Source: Faecalicatena faecalis
GTDB taxonomy: Bacteria; Bacillota; Clostridia; Lachnospirales; Lachnospiraceae
Direction: 5' to 3'
Assembly: GCF_012524165.2 (NCBI RefSeq)
Contig: NZ_JABACJ020000002.1
Location: 1 to 64,000 of the forward strand
Length of the DNA: 64,000 nucleotides
This document shows, one piece after another, positions 18,027 to 27,954 of this stretch (position 1 is its first letter; every line of letters begins with the position of its first letter). A model generated the notes under the pieces. The model worked only from the letters and a program-made list of their open reading frames with translations. It did not search any database and was not told where the DNA came from. Both the position numbers and the translations under genes were made by a program.

Positions 18027-19430
18027 TTAATAAGCATTCTTATTAATAAACCCTTTAAAAAAAGTTAAAAACAATATTTTAAAGTCAAAACCGATTGTCC
18101 AATTTTCAATGTAATAGAGATCATATTCTATCCGCTTTTTTATAGATGTATCTCCTCGAAAACCATTAATCTGAGCCCATCCTGTTAATCCCGGCCGTAC
18201 CTGATGTTTCACCATATATCTTGGAATTTCTTCCTTGAATTTTTCTACAAATAGAGGCCTTTCGGGCCTTGGTCCCACAAGGCTCATATCACCTTTTAGA
18301 ACATTCCAAAGTTGTGGAAGCTCATCAATACTTGTTTTTCTTATGAATTTTCCAACTTTCGTCACCCTTGGATCGTCTTTGGTGGTCCATTTATTCTTTT
18401 CTTTATCAGAATCCTGCACTACCATCGAACGAAATTTATACATAGCAAATGGTTTGTTTTGCAAACCAACTCGCTCCTGCTCAAAAATCAAAGGACCAGT
18501 AGAAGAAATTTTAATAGCCATCGCCGTCACAGCCATAACCGGTGAAAACAAAATTAATGCAAAAACTGCCCCCAATATATCTACTGCTCTCTTAATAATC
18601 TTATTTACTGTATTGTTTAACGGAACATGTCTAATATTAATGACTGGAAGGCCTAATAAATCTTCTGTATAAGGCTTTGTTGGTATTATATTATTGTAAT
18701 CAGGTATAAACTTTGTATGAACTCCCGATTTTTCACACATATTAACGATATATTCTAGTTTATGATACTCATCAATACCAAGAGTTATTGCAATCTCATC
18801 TACTCGATTCTGTGGAAGTATAATTAAAAGATTGTCAATACTGCCGATTACTTTAACCCCTTTATACTCCATACCTCTCGGCTGATGATCATCAAGGATT
18901 CCTCTTACCGAATATCCCCATTCTGGATTTGAAACAATTCGATCTATATACTGCTCTGCCGCACGGCTATAACCAACTAAAATCATATGTTTTTGATTAT
19001 ACCCGTTTTTACGTATATTTCTCAAAAAGATACGTATAGAATTTCTAGCCAACACCCCTAAAAATACGTTAACGACAAAAAACACAAAAATCATAGTTCT
19101 GGAGAAATTTGGTTCTTTTATTAAATAGAGGATTAGTATAAATCCCATAACACCTATTGCATTAGCCTGCATTATGTGCCATGCTTCTAACCTTCTCCCC
19201 TGCACTCTCTTGGGCGTATATAATTGAAATATTGTATATAAAACTAAATATCCGGGAACAATATAAATCAATGCGCGCATATAAACTTCTAATGGAAGAT
19301 ACCAATCATCCATCACAAAAATTCCACTTCTAAACCTCAACATCCAAGATATAATATATGATATAATTATAATAATACCATCGATAACTACCTGAATACG
19401 ATTAAAATATTTCTGATTATCTTTAATCAA
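18027..19430 (-). CDS. Undecaprenyl-phosphate sugar-phosphotransferase (WbaP/WcaJ type)
   Basis: This 467-residue enzyme starts glycan synthesis by moving a sugar-1-phosphate (often glucose or galactose) from UDP-sugar onto undecaprenyl phosphate. It has four N-terminal membrane segments, a nucleotide-binding-like middle domain (HMILVGYSRAAEQYI), a membrane hairpin (about 270-300) and the catalytic C-terminal domain with QERVGLQNKPFAMYKFRSM, SIDELPQLWNVL and MSLVGPRPERP. The TTG start has a GGGTG site upstream. It sits just after (upstream in transcription of) the LCP copy 2 gene. It is the only initiating transferase seen here, so polymer synthesis in this locus probably starts with it. Confidence 0.94.
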   Translation of the reverse strand: MIKDNQKYFNRIQVVIDGIIIIISYIISWMLRFRSGIFVMDDWYLPLEVYMRALIYIVPGYLVLYTIFQLYTPKRVQGRRLEAWHIMQANAIGVMGFILILYLIKEPNFSRTMIFVFFVVNVFLGVLARNSIRIFLRNIRKNGYNQKHMILVGYSRAAEQYIDRIVSNPEWGYSVRGILDDHQPRGMEYKGVKVIGSIDNLLIILPQNRVDEIAITLGIDEYHKLEYIVNMCEKSGVHTKFIPDYNNIIPTKPYTEDLLGLPVINIRHVPLNNTVNKIIKRAVDILGAVFALILFSPVMAVTAMAIKISSTGPLIFEQERVGLQNKPFAMYKFRSMVVQDSDKEKNKWTTKDDPRVTKVGKFIRKTSIDELPQLWNVLKGDMSLVGPRPERPLFVEKFKEEIPRYMVKHQVRPGLTGWAQINGFRGDTSIKKRIEYDLYYIENWTIGFDFKILFLTFFKGFINKNAY

Positions 19431-19586
19431 TCGATTTCACCCTACTTTACTTCCATTTATAAAAGTACTCGCTATATAAACGTCATTATTTTCTGTTATA
19501 TGATACAATACTTTTCTATAAAGGACAAGCAAATTTTCTTGTTCTTTTAACATTCTGTTAATATTTTTGTAATATGCTTTAATCAA

Positions 19587-21113
19587 TTATATTAAATTTA
19601 TACTATACCATTTATCACTAGGCTCTGAGAAAAAAACTATGATAATCCCATCTCTTTCTATAATACTCCCTTCTTGCGGCCAACTTTTCATTGTCCCTTT
19701 GAATTCTAATGCCCGCAAAATATCCTTTCGATCTGGAGCAACAACACGGTAGCCTTCAGTCTTCATAAAATTACACATACGCAAAATATTTCCATCATCC
19801 CATTCAAAAATGGAACTCCCCACAGTATCCGAAACCACCAGTCCTACATCATCCATCTTTTCCATTCCCAAAAAAACTATTGGTTCTTTATGATAGTCAT
19901 ACCCTGATTTTTTAATATCATACATCACTTGATTTGCAATAGTCCTATCATGCTCATATGCAACGTTAGCAGAATAATATAGCATATTCATGTTTTTAGC
20001 ATTTAAAAACAATATATATGCACCTGCTATGATTCCAACATACTCTAAAGTCCTTTCCTTTATAGCATTAAACAAAATATATATTTCGACAGCACCCGCA
20101 AGAGCAAGTCCTAGCAGCACCCTCCCGTGTGTTTTATAAGTTCCTAAAGCTAAAAATAACGAGAATGGTGAAATGATTAATGCAAAAGAAAAAAACAAAA
20201 TTCCTGCTTTTCTGTTCATTGTTTTTTCCTTTACCACATACCATAAAACAATCAAAATAAATGCGACTGTTATACTCCGAATCACTTCACCACCATAAAT
20301 ATATTCTCCTGCTATTGGTATTGCAAAAGACACTCTGACAACATTCGCAAATGCCAGAAACAGCGCCTTACCTATCCCTCCTGCATCAAACCATCCCACG
20401 TAGTTATCAGAAAGATAACTAGTCGTTCCAACGAATTTCATCAAAATAAAGTGCACTGTATAATATATCCCTATTCCAATAAGACACAGCACTGCACACG
20501 AACAAATTTTCTTCCAAACTTTTTCTTCCTTCTCAAAAAAAGATATAAATCCATATGCGCAAACTGCCGTAATATAGACACATATATATGATTGGTAAAC
20601 AGAAAATGCATAAACTAAGCACATTAGTGCAAACAACCATTTTTGTTTTTTTCTTAATTCAAATGTTAAAATGCTATAGTGAAATGCGATTGCCGTACAA
20701 AACATACCGAGAGAAATTTGAAGACTAAACATTGAAAATGAAAACATTTCTCCCAACACAAAAGGAAGTGAACAAAAATACGCCTGGAAGAAAAAAAGAG
20801 GAATTTTTTTAACCTTGTCCCCAAACATTGCATAGCTAAAAATAATTCCTGCTCCATTCCAGATTACAATTGCAAGGATATCCCATAAAACAGGTGCATA
20901 TCTCCAATGATTTCCTGAAAAAAAGTTAAATAAATCAATTCCCCAACGGCCTTGGACTAACCACATTGCAAATGGCTTTTCTATTTGAATCCATGTTTCT
21001 TCATCTATAGAAATTCCAGGATTTACTAACATGTAACAAAAGCAAAGAAATGAAAAGATTGCTGCTGTAATGAACACATTTTTCCATTTGACGATGTACT
21101 TTTTAAGTTTCAT
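19587..21113 (-). CDS. GtrII-like membrane glucosyltransferase
   Basis: A 508-residue membrane protein with about ten helices. The N-terminal loop NPGISIDEETWIQI after the first helix, followed by LVQGRWG, matches the GtrII glucosyltransferase family, which decorates surface glycans outside the membrane using undecaprenyl-phosphate-glucose. A soluble C-terminal domain of about 100 residues ends the protein. No GtrA flippase or GtrB synthase is directly adjacent, although a DPM1-like GT2 with two membrane helices (24782-25750) could supply the lipid-sugar. It follows the ugd terminator, so it may begin a transcription unit. Confidence 0.78.
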   Translation of the reverse strand: MKLKKYIVKWKNVFITAAIFSFLCFCYMLVNPGISIDEETWIQIEKPFAMWLVQGRWGIDLFNFFSGNHWRYAPVLWDILAIVIWNGAGIIFSYAMFGDKVKKIPLFFFQAYFCSLPFVLGEMFSFSMFSLQISLGMFCTAIAFHYSILTFELRKKQKWLFALMCLVYAFSVYQSYICVYITAVCAYGFISFFEKEEKVWKKICSCAVLCLIGIGIYYTVHFILMKFVGTTSYLSDNYVGWFDAGGIGKALFLAFANVVRVSFAIPIAGEYIYGGEVIRSITVAFILIVLWYVVKEKTMNRKAGILFFSFALIISPFSLFLALGTYKTHGRVLLGLALAGAVEIYILFNAIKERTLEYVGIIAGAYILFLNAKNMNMLYYSANVAYEHDRTIANQVMYDIKKSGYDYHKEPIVFLGMEKMDDVGLVVSDTVGSSIFEWDDGNILRMCNFMKTEGYRVVAPDRKDILRALEFKGTMKSWPQEGSIIERDGIIIVFFSEPSDKWYSINLI

Positions 21114-21132
21114 TTTTCCTTCTCCTCTAAAA

Positions 21133-21168
21133 ATAGAGTCCCGGCAAATTCGATGCCGTAGACTCTAT
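21133..21168 (-). terminator. Terminator after ugd
   Basis: Arms atagagtc / gactctat enclose a second stem cggca / tgccg, and the minus strand continues with TTTTTAGAGG. It closes the ugd unit before the GtrII-like gene. Confidence 0.8.
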
Positions 21169-21181
21169 AGTATCACCTTTA

Positions 21182-22366
21182 CTAATCTCGAAAATATAAA
21201 TCCCTAGTATACACTTTATCAATAACATCTTCCAACTCTGAACTGTATCTATTAGCCACTATCACATCCGAAATTTTCTTAAACTCATCTAAGTTTCTTA
21301 TTACTTTTGACTTAAAGAAAAATTCTTCTTTCATTGTTGGTTCATAAACTACCACTTCAATCCCCTTTGCCTTGATTCGTTTCATTACCCCTTGTATGGA
21401 GGACTGACGATAATTATCTGAATTTGCCTTCATTGTCAATCTATAAATCCCCACAATTTGTGGATTCCTATCTATTATACGTTCTGCAATAAAATCTTTT
21501 CTGGTCCTATTCGATTCTACTATAGCTGACATAATATTATTAGGAACATCATTATAATTTGCTAATAATTGTTTAGTATCTTTTGGAAGGCAGTACCCAC
21601 CATACCCAAAGGAAGGATTATTATAATGTTTACCTATTCTGGGATCCAGTCCCACGCCTTCAATAATCTGTTTCGCATTGAGACCTTTTATTTCAGCATA
21701 TGTATCCAATTCATTAAAATATGATACACGCATAGCCAAATAAGTATTTGCAAATAACTTAATCGCTTCTGCTTCTGTAAGATCTGTAAATAGAACTGGG
21801 ATGTCCTCACTTATAGCGCCCTCTTTTAATAAACCCGCAAAAATTTTGGCCTTTTCTACCATCTGTGGATTTTCCATAGGTGCCCCTACAATAATACGAG
21901 ACGGGTATAGGTTATCCTTCAAAGCTTGTCCCTCTCTTAAAAACTCTGGTGAAAAAATGATATTTTCACAATTAAATTTTTTTCTTATAGTCCGAGTGTA
22001 TCCAACTGGAACAGTAGATTTTATAACCATAGTTGCATTTGGAGCTATTTTCATAACTGTCTCTATCACAGTCTCAACAGAAGATGTATCAAAATAGTTC
22101 ATTTTAGGGTCATAATTAGTAGGTGTAGAAATGATAACAAATTGAGCGTCTTTATAAGCGGCCTCAACATTTGTTGTTGCTTTTAAATTCAATTTTTTAT
22201 TTTTTAAAAATTCTTCTATTTCTGCATCAACAATAGGTGACTTCCCCTGATTAATCATTTCTACTTTCTCTGGAATAATATCTACTGCAAACACTTCATT
22301 ATTCTGGGACAGTAACACTGCGTTTGACAATCCAACATATCCCGTTCCTGCAACTGCTATCTTCAT
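21182..22366 (-). CDS. ugd: UDP-glucose 6-dehydrogenase
   Basis: The enzyme oxidises UDP-glucose to UDP-glucuronate with two NAD+, providing an acidic sugar for the polymer. The 394 residues show the N-terminal NAD site ([15 protein letters not shown]), the [10 protein letters not shown] and [10 protein letters not shown] blocks, and the catalytic Cys259 in [14 protein letters not shown]. Length is normal for the short Ugd class. Acidic sugars are common in wall and capsule glycans. Its own terminator follows directly, so it ends one unit within the locus. UDP-ManNAc dehydrogenase is a less likely alternative. Confidence 0.93.
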   Translation of the reverse strand: MKIAVAGTGYVGLSNAVLLSQNNEVFAVDIIPEKVEMINQGKSPIVDAEIEEFLKNKKLNLKATTNVEAAYKDAQFVIISTPTNYDPKMNYFDTSSVETVIETVMKIAPNATMVIKSTVPVGYTRTIRKKFNCENIIFSPEFLREGQALKDNLYPSRIIVGAPMENPQMVEKAKIFAGLLKEGAISEDIPVLFTDLTEAEAIKLFANTYLAMRVSYFNELDTYAEIKGLNAKQIIEGVGLDPRIGKHYNNPSFGYGGYCLPKDTKQLLANYNDVPNNIMSAIVESNRTRKDFIAERIIDRNPQIVGIYRLTMKANSDNYRQSSIQGVMKRIKAKGIEVVVYEPTMKEEFFFKSKVIRNLDEFKKISDVIVANRYSSELEDVIDKVYTRDLYFRD

Positions 22367-22501
22367 TATTACCTTTAACCTTCTTTCCTCTATATCGCCT
22401 CATTCTAGCATATTCTAAAAATTATATCAAGGTAAATACGTCCATGTTAACACGTTCATGTTTCTATAACCAACACAGAACATTTTTAAATATTATACAA
22501 T

Positions 22502-23656
22502 TTAACCATCTAAATAGTCCCTATATTTTTTTGCAACCTCATCATATGAAAATGCATTTAGCCTTCTCATTGCATTCTCTTTGATATTATTCACTAGAAT
22601 TTTATCATCAATCAAATTCTGTATAGCCCTTCGAATCCCCTCTACATCCTTTTCTGGAACAAGTAAACCAGTCTCATGATCAAGAATTATTTCAGGTATT
22701 CCTCCAGAATCACTGCCAATAACAGGTAACCCTGATGCTATAGCTTCTAGCAAAACCAGTCCAAAACCTTCACGACTTCCATCTTTTGCAGTAATTGAAG
22801 GCATAACAAATATATCCGCAGAAGCATAGATTGTTTTTAACTCATCATGCGATTTTGCACCTAAAAAAATCACCTTTCTGGAGTCTGCTCTATTGACCAG
22901 TTCTTCTTTAAGAGGTCCATCGCCAACAATCACCAGTTTAGCATCTATGCCGTTCATTGCATCTATAAGATATTCAACCCCTTTTACTTCTGCAAGCCTT
23001 CCAACAAATAAAACTACATTCTTTTCACCCTGATCAAAAAAATTTTCTCTACGATTTATTTGTCCAAATCCTTTCAAGTCACATCCCATTGATTGTACCA
23101 CAACATTAGTAGAGGGATTTAACTCAAGTACCTTTGTCTTTAATGCTTCCGATACCACTGTAACGCATTTTGCCCTTTTTAACGTTCTAACTTTAAGCTT
23201 TTTAACAAGGCCTTTGTTTAAAGACATAATATCACTTCCATGACCAGTAACTATATACTCTTTTTTAAAGAAGGACTGTACAATTCCCTGGGGGATCAAC
23301 CAATGTGCATGTACAATATCATAATCTGGAAGAATCCTAAAAAGTTTCCACCACAAGCCGATAAACAGAAAAGGGACTAATAAACCTCTTACTTTCTTCT
23401 CTTTGATTCTAGGAACAATTGAACCTGGATAACACAGACTTTCCCATTTATGAATGGGAAAATAATGATATCTAATTACTTTTATCCCTTCTAATATCTC
23501 AACATCTTTTGAATTTGGACATGCTGGAACCAGAACTGTTACATCAAAATACTCCGTTAGGGCCTTAGATAAATCTAATACAAATCTAGGTTCTGTATCT
23601 CCTTTCCAGCGCGGAAATGTAGATGCAGTCACCAATATTTTTTTTCTTATCGACAT
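22502..23656 (-). CDS. Family 4 glycosyltransferase
   Basis: A 384-residue GT-B fold enzyme. The N-terminal half has the TFPRWKGDTEPRF entry and a HAHWLIPQG motif; the C-terminal half has VGRLAEVKGVEYLI and EGFGLVLLEAIASGLPVIG, which binds the nucleotide-sugar (Glu-x7-Glu pattern). GT4 enzymes are retaining transferases acting on lipid-linked glycans in the cytosol. Its neighbours are a GT2 gene on one side and ugd on the other. Sugar is unknown. Site gagaggaaaat supports the start. Confidence 0.9.
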   Translation of the reverse strand: MSIRKKILVTASTFPRWKGDTEPRFVLDLSKALTEYFDVTVLVPACPNSKDVEILEGIKVIRYHYFPIHKWESLCYPGSIVPRIKEKKVRGLLVPFLFIGLWWKLFRILPDYDIVHAHWLIPQGIVQSFFKKEYIVTGHGSDIMSLNKGLVKKLKVRTLKRAKCVTVVSEALKTKVLELNPSTNVVVQSMGCDLKGFGQINRRENFFDQGEKNVVLFVGRLAEVKGVEYLIDAMNGIDAKLVIVGDGPLKEELVNRADSRKVIFLGAKSHDELKTIYASADIFVMPSITAKDGSREGFGLVLLEAIASGLPVIGSDSGGIPEIILDHETGLLVPEKDVEGIRRAIQNLIDDKILVNNIKENAMRRLNAFSYDEVAKKYRDYLDG

Positions 23657-23705
23657 ATTTTCCTCTCACTTTCATTTACCTTGATGTTCTTTCTATTTAT
23701 ATAAT

Positions 23706-24683
23706 CTATCTATGAAATTTCCTTTTTACCCAATCTACAACATAGGAAAAGGTATTTAAAATCAATTCACCTTCTATAAGCATATAAAAACGCAAGTGTT
23801 TCAAAGTAAATTTCACCTTTTTACATTTTTTTATTGTTTGTATTCCCTCTTTAAGCCCAGCTTTATAGTCCTCACCAAATCCGTTACTTTTAAAAAAATA
23901 GTACTTTAGTAAATATCCCATTGCTAATGGTATGCTATTTATTATCAATTGTAACATTGGCATGTTCTTATAGATAAGGTATATACTATTTCTTGCTGAT
24001 AGCTTAACCTTAAAGGAATTATATTTTGAACCACTTGTCCCACTGCCCACATGAAAAACATGTGCAGTTGGACAAAACACATTATCAAAGCCAAATATTT
24101 TTGCACGATATCCTATATCTATATCTTCCATATATGCAAAATGATTTTCATCGAAAAAACCAATTTTATCAAATACCTCTCTGCGATAAATTGCTGCCCC
24201 TGCACACGCCGAAAAAATCCTATCACCCTTTGTATAGTTTCTAATTGATCTGCCTGCCCCTCGACAAATTCCCCACCCCAATACAGTGTACAAATCACCT
24301 GCGCTGTCTATTAATTTAGGATTGTATAATTGAATCATTTTACTACTGACAGAAAATATATTCCTATTCTTTTCTATCATACGAACCATTTCTTTTATAT
24401 AATTTTGATCAACTACAGTATCATTATTCAATAAAATCACATATGGTGTTTTCGACCTTTTTATCCCCAAATTAACTGCATAGCTAAATCCATAATTCTG
24501 ATCAAGACTAATCACCTCTATCTCTGGATAATCTTCTTTCAAGTATTCCAGACTACCATCTGTTGAACAATTATCTATAACTATTGTCTTAAAATCTTCA
24601 AATTTTTGCTTCATCAAAGATTCCAAACAATTTTTCATAAAATGTTTTCCATTGTAATTTGGAATAATCACCGTAACCTTCAT
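23706..24683 (-). CDS. Family 2 glycosyltransferase
   Basis: A 325-residue GT2 enzyme of the rhamnosyltransferase-like type: VTVIIPNYNGKHFM at the start, ILLNNDTVVD (nucleotide and metal site) at about 85, FMEDI-like acidic motif in YMEDIDIGYRAKI at about 185, and a C-terminal membrane-associating region (about 230-325) rich in Lys and aromatic residues. It lies 49 bp upstream of the GT4 gene in the same direction. Together with the downstream genes it should build the repeat unit. Specificity is not visible. Confidence 0.9.
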   Translation of the reverse strand: MKVTVIIPNYNGKHFMKNCLESLMKQKFEDFKTIVIDNCSTDGSLEYLKEDYPEIEVISLDQNYGFSYAVNLGIKRSKTPYVILLNNDTVVDQNYIKEMVRMIEKNRNIFSVSSKMIQLYNPKLIDSAGDLYTVLGWGICRGAGRSIRNYTKGDRIFSACAGAAIYRREVFDKIGFFDENHFAYMEDIDIGYRAKIFGFDNVFCPTAHVFHVGSGTSGSKYNSFKVKLSARNSIYLIYKNMPMLQLIINSIPLAMGYLLKYYFFKSNGFGEDYKAGLKEGIQTIKKCKKVKFTLKHLRFYMLIEGELILNTFSYVVDWVKRKFHR

Positions 24684-24733
24684 ATTTGTCCTCTATTCTC
24701 TATATTAATATACGCCTATTTTCTCAAACGCAC

Positions 24734-24766
24734 AAAGTGGATATTAAGTTATTTAATATCCACTTT
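24734..24766 (-). terminator. Hairpin after the DPM1-like gene
   Basis: Perfect 13-bp arms (aaagtggatatta / taatatccacttt) with a 7-nt loop between two glycosyltransferase genes. The T content after the stem on the minus strand is modest, so partial read-through is likely. Confidence 0.65.
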
Positions 24767-24781
24767 CCTAAGTTTCTACAA

Positions 24782-25750
24782 CTATTCTCTATCCTCTTTT
24801 TCTTCCTCAGATTGCCCATAATACATCTTACTAACCTTGTATCTCACATCTTCCAAGAGCTTTCTATTTGCCGCTATAATATCTGCCTGAAGTCCAATAA
24901 TAAACGTCATAAAACCAAGCATCATTAGAGTACTGGACAAAATTAAAGACTGAACATGCCCGCTACCTGCTCCTAAGCAAAAATATATCAAAAACCGAAT
25001 GCCTAACGCAAGACCGATCAAAAAAGGAATCGCAGCTACAATAGTAAAGAAACGCATAGGTTTATACATCATAAATGCCCTAAGTATAGTAAGCATGGAC
25101 TTCTTTACATAACCAAACATACTACTGAACAACCTTGATGGTCTTAACTCTTCATTTGTTCTAATTGGGACTGACTCCATTGCAATCTTATTCCTACCAG
25201 CTTGTACAATGGTTTCCAAAGTATAAGTATACTCATTACTAACATTCATCTGCATGGCAGCATCACGACTGTATGCACGAAATCCGCTTGGTGCATCTGG
25301 TATACTTGATTTCGATGCGACGCGCACTACCCAGCTCCCCAAATGTTGCAACTTCTTTTTCAATGGCGAAAAGTGTTCAGTCTGATCAATTGGTCTTTCT
25401 CCAATAACGATATCCGTCTTTCCCTCTACAATTGGGCGTACTAACTTTTCAATATCATCTGCACAATATTGGTTATCCGCATCTGTATTCACAATTATAT
25501 CTGCTCCATTCCTCAAACATGCATCTAACCCTGCCATAAAACCTTTTGCCAAACCTTTATTTCTTTTGAAGTTGACAATATAATTAATTCCCCAATTTTT
25601 TGCCACCTCCACTGTATTATCTTTACTTCCATCATTAATAATTAAATACTCAATTTTGTCTATTCCTTCTATTTGCCTCGGCAGTGCATTCAACGCAATC
25701 TCCAATGTATCTGCTTCATTATAACAAGGAATTTGTATAATAAGTTTCAT
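24782..25750 (-). CDS. DPM1-like family 2 glycosyltransferase with C-terminal membrane anchor
   Basis: The catalytic domain (1-220) begins KLIIQIPCYNEADTL and has EYLIINDGSKDNT and ADIIVNTDADNQY, the hallmarks of polyprenyl-phosphate-hexose synthases. Two membrane helices follow (about 235-265 and 275-300), then a charged tail (EEEKEDRE). Such enzymes make undecaprenyl-phosphate-linked sugars used by GT-C/GtrII-type transferases on the outer face, and two such proteins exist in this locus. The start at 25750 is chosen because gagagagg lies at the right distance; the longer GTG start at 25768 has no site. Confidence 0.88.
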   Translation of the reverse strand: MKLIIQIPCYNEADTLEIALNALPRQIEGIDKIEYLIINDGSKDNTVEVAKNWGINYIVNFKRNKGLAKGFMAGLDACLRNGADIIVNTDADNQYCADDIEKLVRPIVEGKTDIVIGERPIDQTEHFSPLKKKLQHLGSWVVRVASKSSIPDAPSGFRAYSRDAAMQMNVSNEYTYTLETIVQAGRNKIAMESVPIRTNEELRPSRLFSSMFGYVKKSMLTILRAFMMYKPMRFFTIVAAIPFLIGLALGIRFLIYFCLGAGSGHVQSLILSSTLMMLGFMTFIIGLQADIIAANRKLLEDVRYKVSKMYYGQSEEEKEDRE

Positions 25751-25924
25751 GCTTTTATCCTCTCTCACTAAATAGTAACTTCTATTCCTAATAATTATAT
25801 TTTAGTTATGATTTACATAAACTAGGAACAATTCTTCCAAACAAGTATATTCCATCTGAACTTTCCCTGTCAATAGTAAGCATTCATTCATTAGAATATA
25901 CTATTATTTATTCACAGAAATATA

Positions 25925-27940
25925 CTAATACAATTCCATAAAACGTGTAATAATGGTAGCACATTGAGCTCTACTAAGACGCCCCTGTGGATTCAATTTT
26001 CCCTGATCGCCTTTTATTATTCCTGATCCAACTGCCCACACCATAGCCTCTTTAGCAAACCCGCTCACTTTATTTGTATCTGGAAATACATTTATATCAC
26101 CTTTTGCACTTGTATCATAACCTAATGATTTTGCATATCGATACATTAATGTAGCAATCTGTTCTCTTGTTGCCAAATCTGGCGGACCAAAATACCCATT
26201 ATTATATCCTGTTATAATCCCATTATTATAAGCCCATAATACAGGTAAGGTAAAGAAGGCTCCCTGAGGTACATCTGGAAATACATTACTGTAGGATACA
26301 TTAGGCTGTCCTGCCATTCGATATAAAATCGTTGCAAATTGTCCTCGACTGAGTATTGCTGTAGGTCCAAATGTTGTTTGATTTAATCCTGTCATAATAC
26401 CACGGTCGTATACATATTTTACATATTCATAAAACCATCCACCATTAATATCTTGAAATTGACCGATACCAGATATATTATCACTTCCACTATTTCCATT
26501 TTCTTTATTTCCCTCGTTAATAATGGAAATATAGTCCGTTGATACAAATAACCTCATTTTATTAAAATCATATTTACCACTGTTATTGTCAATCCCTGAC
26601 TTTGAAGCATTCAATACGCCATCACTCTGCACTTGGTAAAAACCACTTTGTGAATTTTTGTCACATATCAAAAATGCTACATTTGACTGACTTCCCGTTG
26701 TATATAACACTTTGGAATTCAAATTACTAGCCGCTCTTACATTTATATCCTGGTGTACTCCTGCAACGGGATCCTTTATGCCTAATGAATATGCAAATTG
26801 ATCTAAACTCCCTCCATGATCATCCAGATTCCATGCATGTGCTGCCGCCTTTTCCCCCCAATAAGGATCAGATGCGTACTTTACATTAATACCACTTCCC
26901 TTATTGCCTAAAAACGCACCATAATATACCCAGTTCTGAGGGTTTAAATATCTCTTTGACATATACGTTTCCATAAAATCTTTAATACATGTGCTTACAT
27001 TCGGAAAAGCGATAGCATTATCCGGATTGGAATCTACTGCTGCTATCCCAAAAAGATTATTTTTATACTTCGCATAATAACTATTCCCCCATCCACTCTC
27101 GTTTGCCGCAACTCCTGCTGTTAATATGGCATTAACACCATAACTATCCTGATTTTTTTTCAGACTATCTCCTATACCTCTCATCTTTGATTCTGACGTT
27201 GTCTTTGCTATAATCAATGAATCTAAGACGGATGCCGAATAATTACTTGTACTTCTCAATGGAAGATATTGAAAATAATTAAAATATGGGGCTGCTGCAT
27301 TAATAGCATTATTTCGGTTATTATGTTTATAATCCTCTAACATCACACCAAAACTATCTGCCCTATAAAAATAGTTACCATCATAACTAAAATATTGACC
27401 GCCTTCAGACAGATATGAGGGTGCCTTTCCACAACGGACACTGCTAGCAGCGCCGCCGTTATTAACATTTGTAACAATTTTATGTACAAGCCATCCATTT
27501 GATACGGTATAATAACTCAATGCTTTTGCCGACGACTTATTAATCACTTGAACTTGTCCTTTATCAACCAGTCCTATTACTCCTGATAACATAAACTTTA
27601 TTTTTCCATTAGATTCCCCCAGATAAGCGGCATCTGCTCCAAATGCCCCATTCGTGTAGCCGCTTTCATTCGTCCCAAACTCTACATATTCAGTGACCGC
27701 ATTTCCTTTTGTGTTAAAATTCACAATTTTTTCATTAGTATTGGCAAAAGTTGAAATCTCGTCTTGTACAAGACCAATCTCCGGTTCAACTTCACAGATA
27801 TTTCCTTCCTCATCCATTGAAGTAATTGGACGATCTGCATATTCCTCTGCTCTAACCTCTAATGCTATGTACATACTAATAAATAGACCTAAAAACAGAC
27901 TTAGAACTACAATACCTATACTCTTTTGTATCTTTCCCAC
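25925..27940 (-). CDS. SLH-domain N-acetylglucosaminidase (GH73-like)
   Basis: A secreted wall hydrolase of 671 residues from the GTG at 27940, which has GAGAGGAG 8 nt upstream. Signal peptide first (about 1-30), a long unassigned region, then a glucosaminidase domain (about 260-375) with the proposed catalytic Glu in AANESGWGNSYY and the FGIAAVD and DPYWGEKAAAHAW blocks. A small SH3-like region follows, then three SLH repeats (about 490-670; RGQFATILYRMAG, REQIATLMYRYA, RAQCATIITRF). SLH domains bind pyruvylated wall polysaccharide. A pyruvyltransferase gene lies two genes upstream. Confidence 0.88.
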   Translation of the reverse strand: MGKIQKSIGIVVLSLFLGLFISMYIALEVRAEEYADRPITSMDEEGNICEVEPEIGLVQDEISTFANTNEKIVNFNTKGNAVTEYVEFGTNESGYTNGAFGADAAYLGESNGKIKFMLSGVIGLVDKGQVQVINKSSAKALSYYTVSNGWLVHKIVTNVNNGGAASSVRCGKAPSYLSEGGQYFSYDGNYFYRADSFGVMLEDYKHNNRNNAINAAAPYFNYFQYLPLRSTSNYSASVLDSLIIAKTTSESKMRGIGDSLKKNQDSYGVNAILTAGVAANESGWGNSYYAKYKNNLFGIAAVDSNPDNAIAFPNVSTCIKDFMETYMSKRYLNPQNWVYYGAFLGNKGSGINVKYASDPYWGEKAAAHAWNLDDHGGSLDQFAYSLGIKDPVAGVHQDINVRAASNLNSKVLYTTGSQSNVAFLICDKNSQSGFYQVQSDGVLNASKSGIDNNSGKYDFNKMRLFVSTDYISIINEGNKENGNSGSDNISGIGQFQDINGGWFYEYVKYVYDRGIMTGLNQTTFGPTAILSRGQFATILYRMAGQPNVSYSNVFPDVPQGAFFTLPVLWAYNNGIITGYNNGYFGPPDLATREQIATLMYRYAKSLGYDTSAKGDINVFPDTNKVSGFAKEAMVWAVGSGIIKGDQGKLNPQGRLSRAQCATIITRFMELY

Positions 27941-27954
27941 AATATAAACTCCTC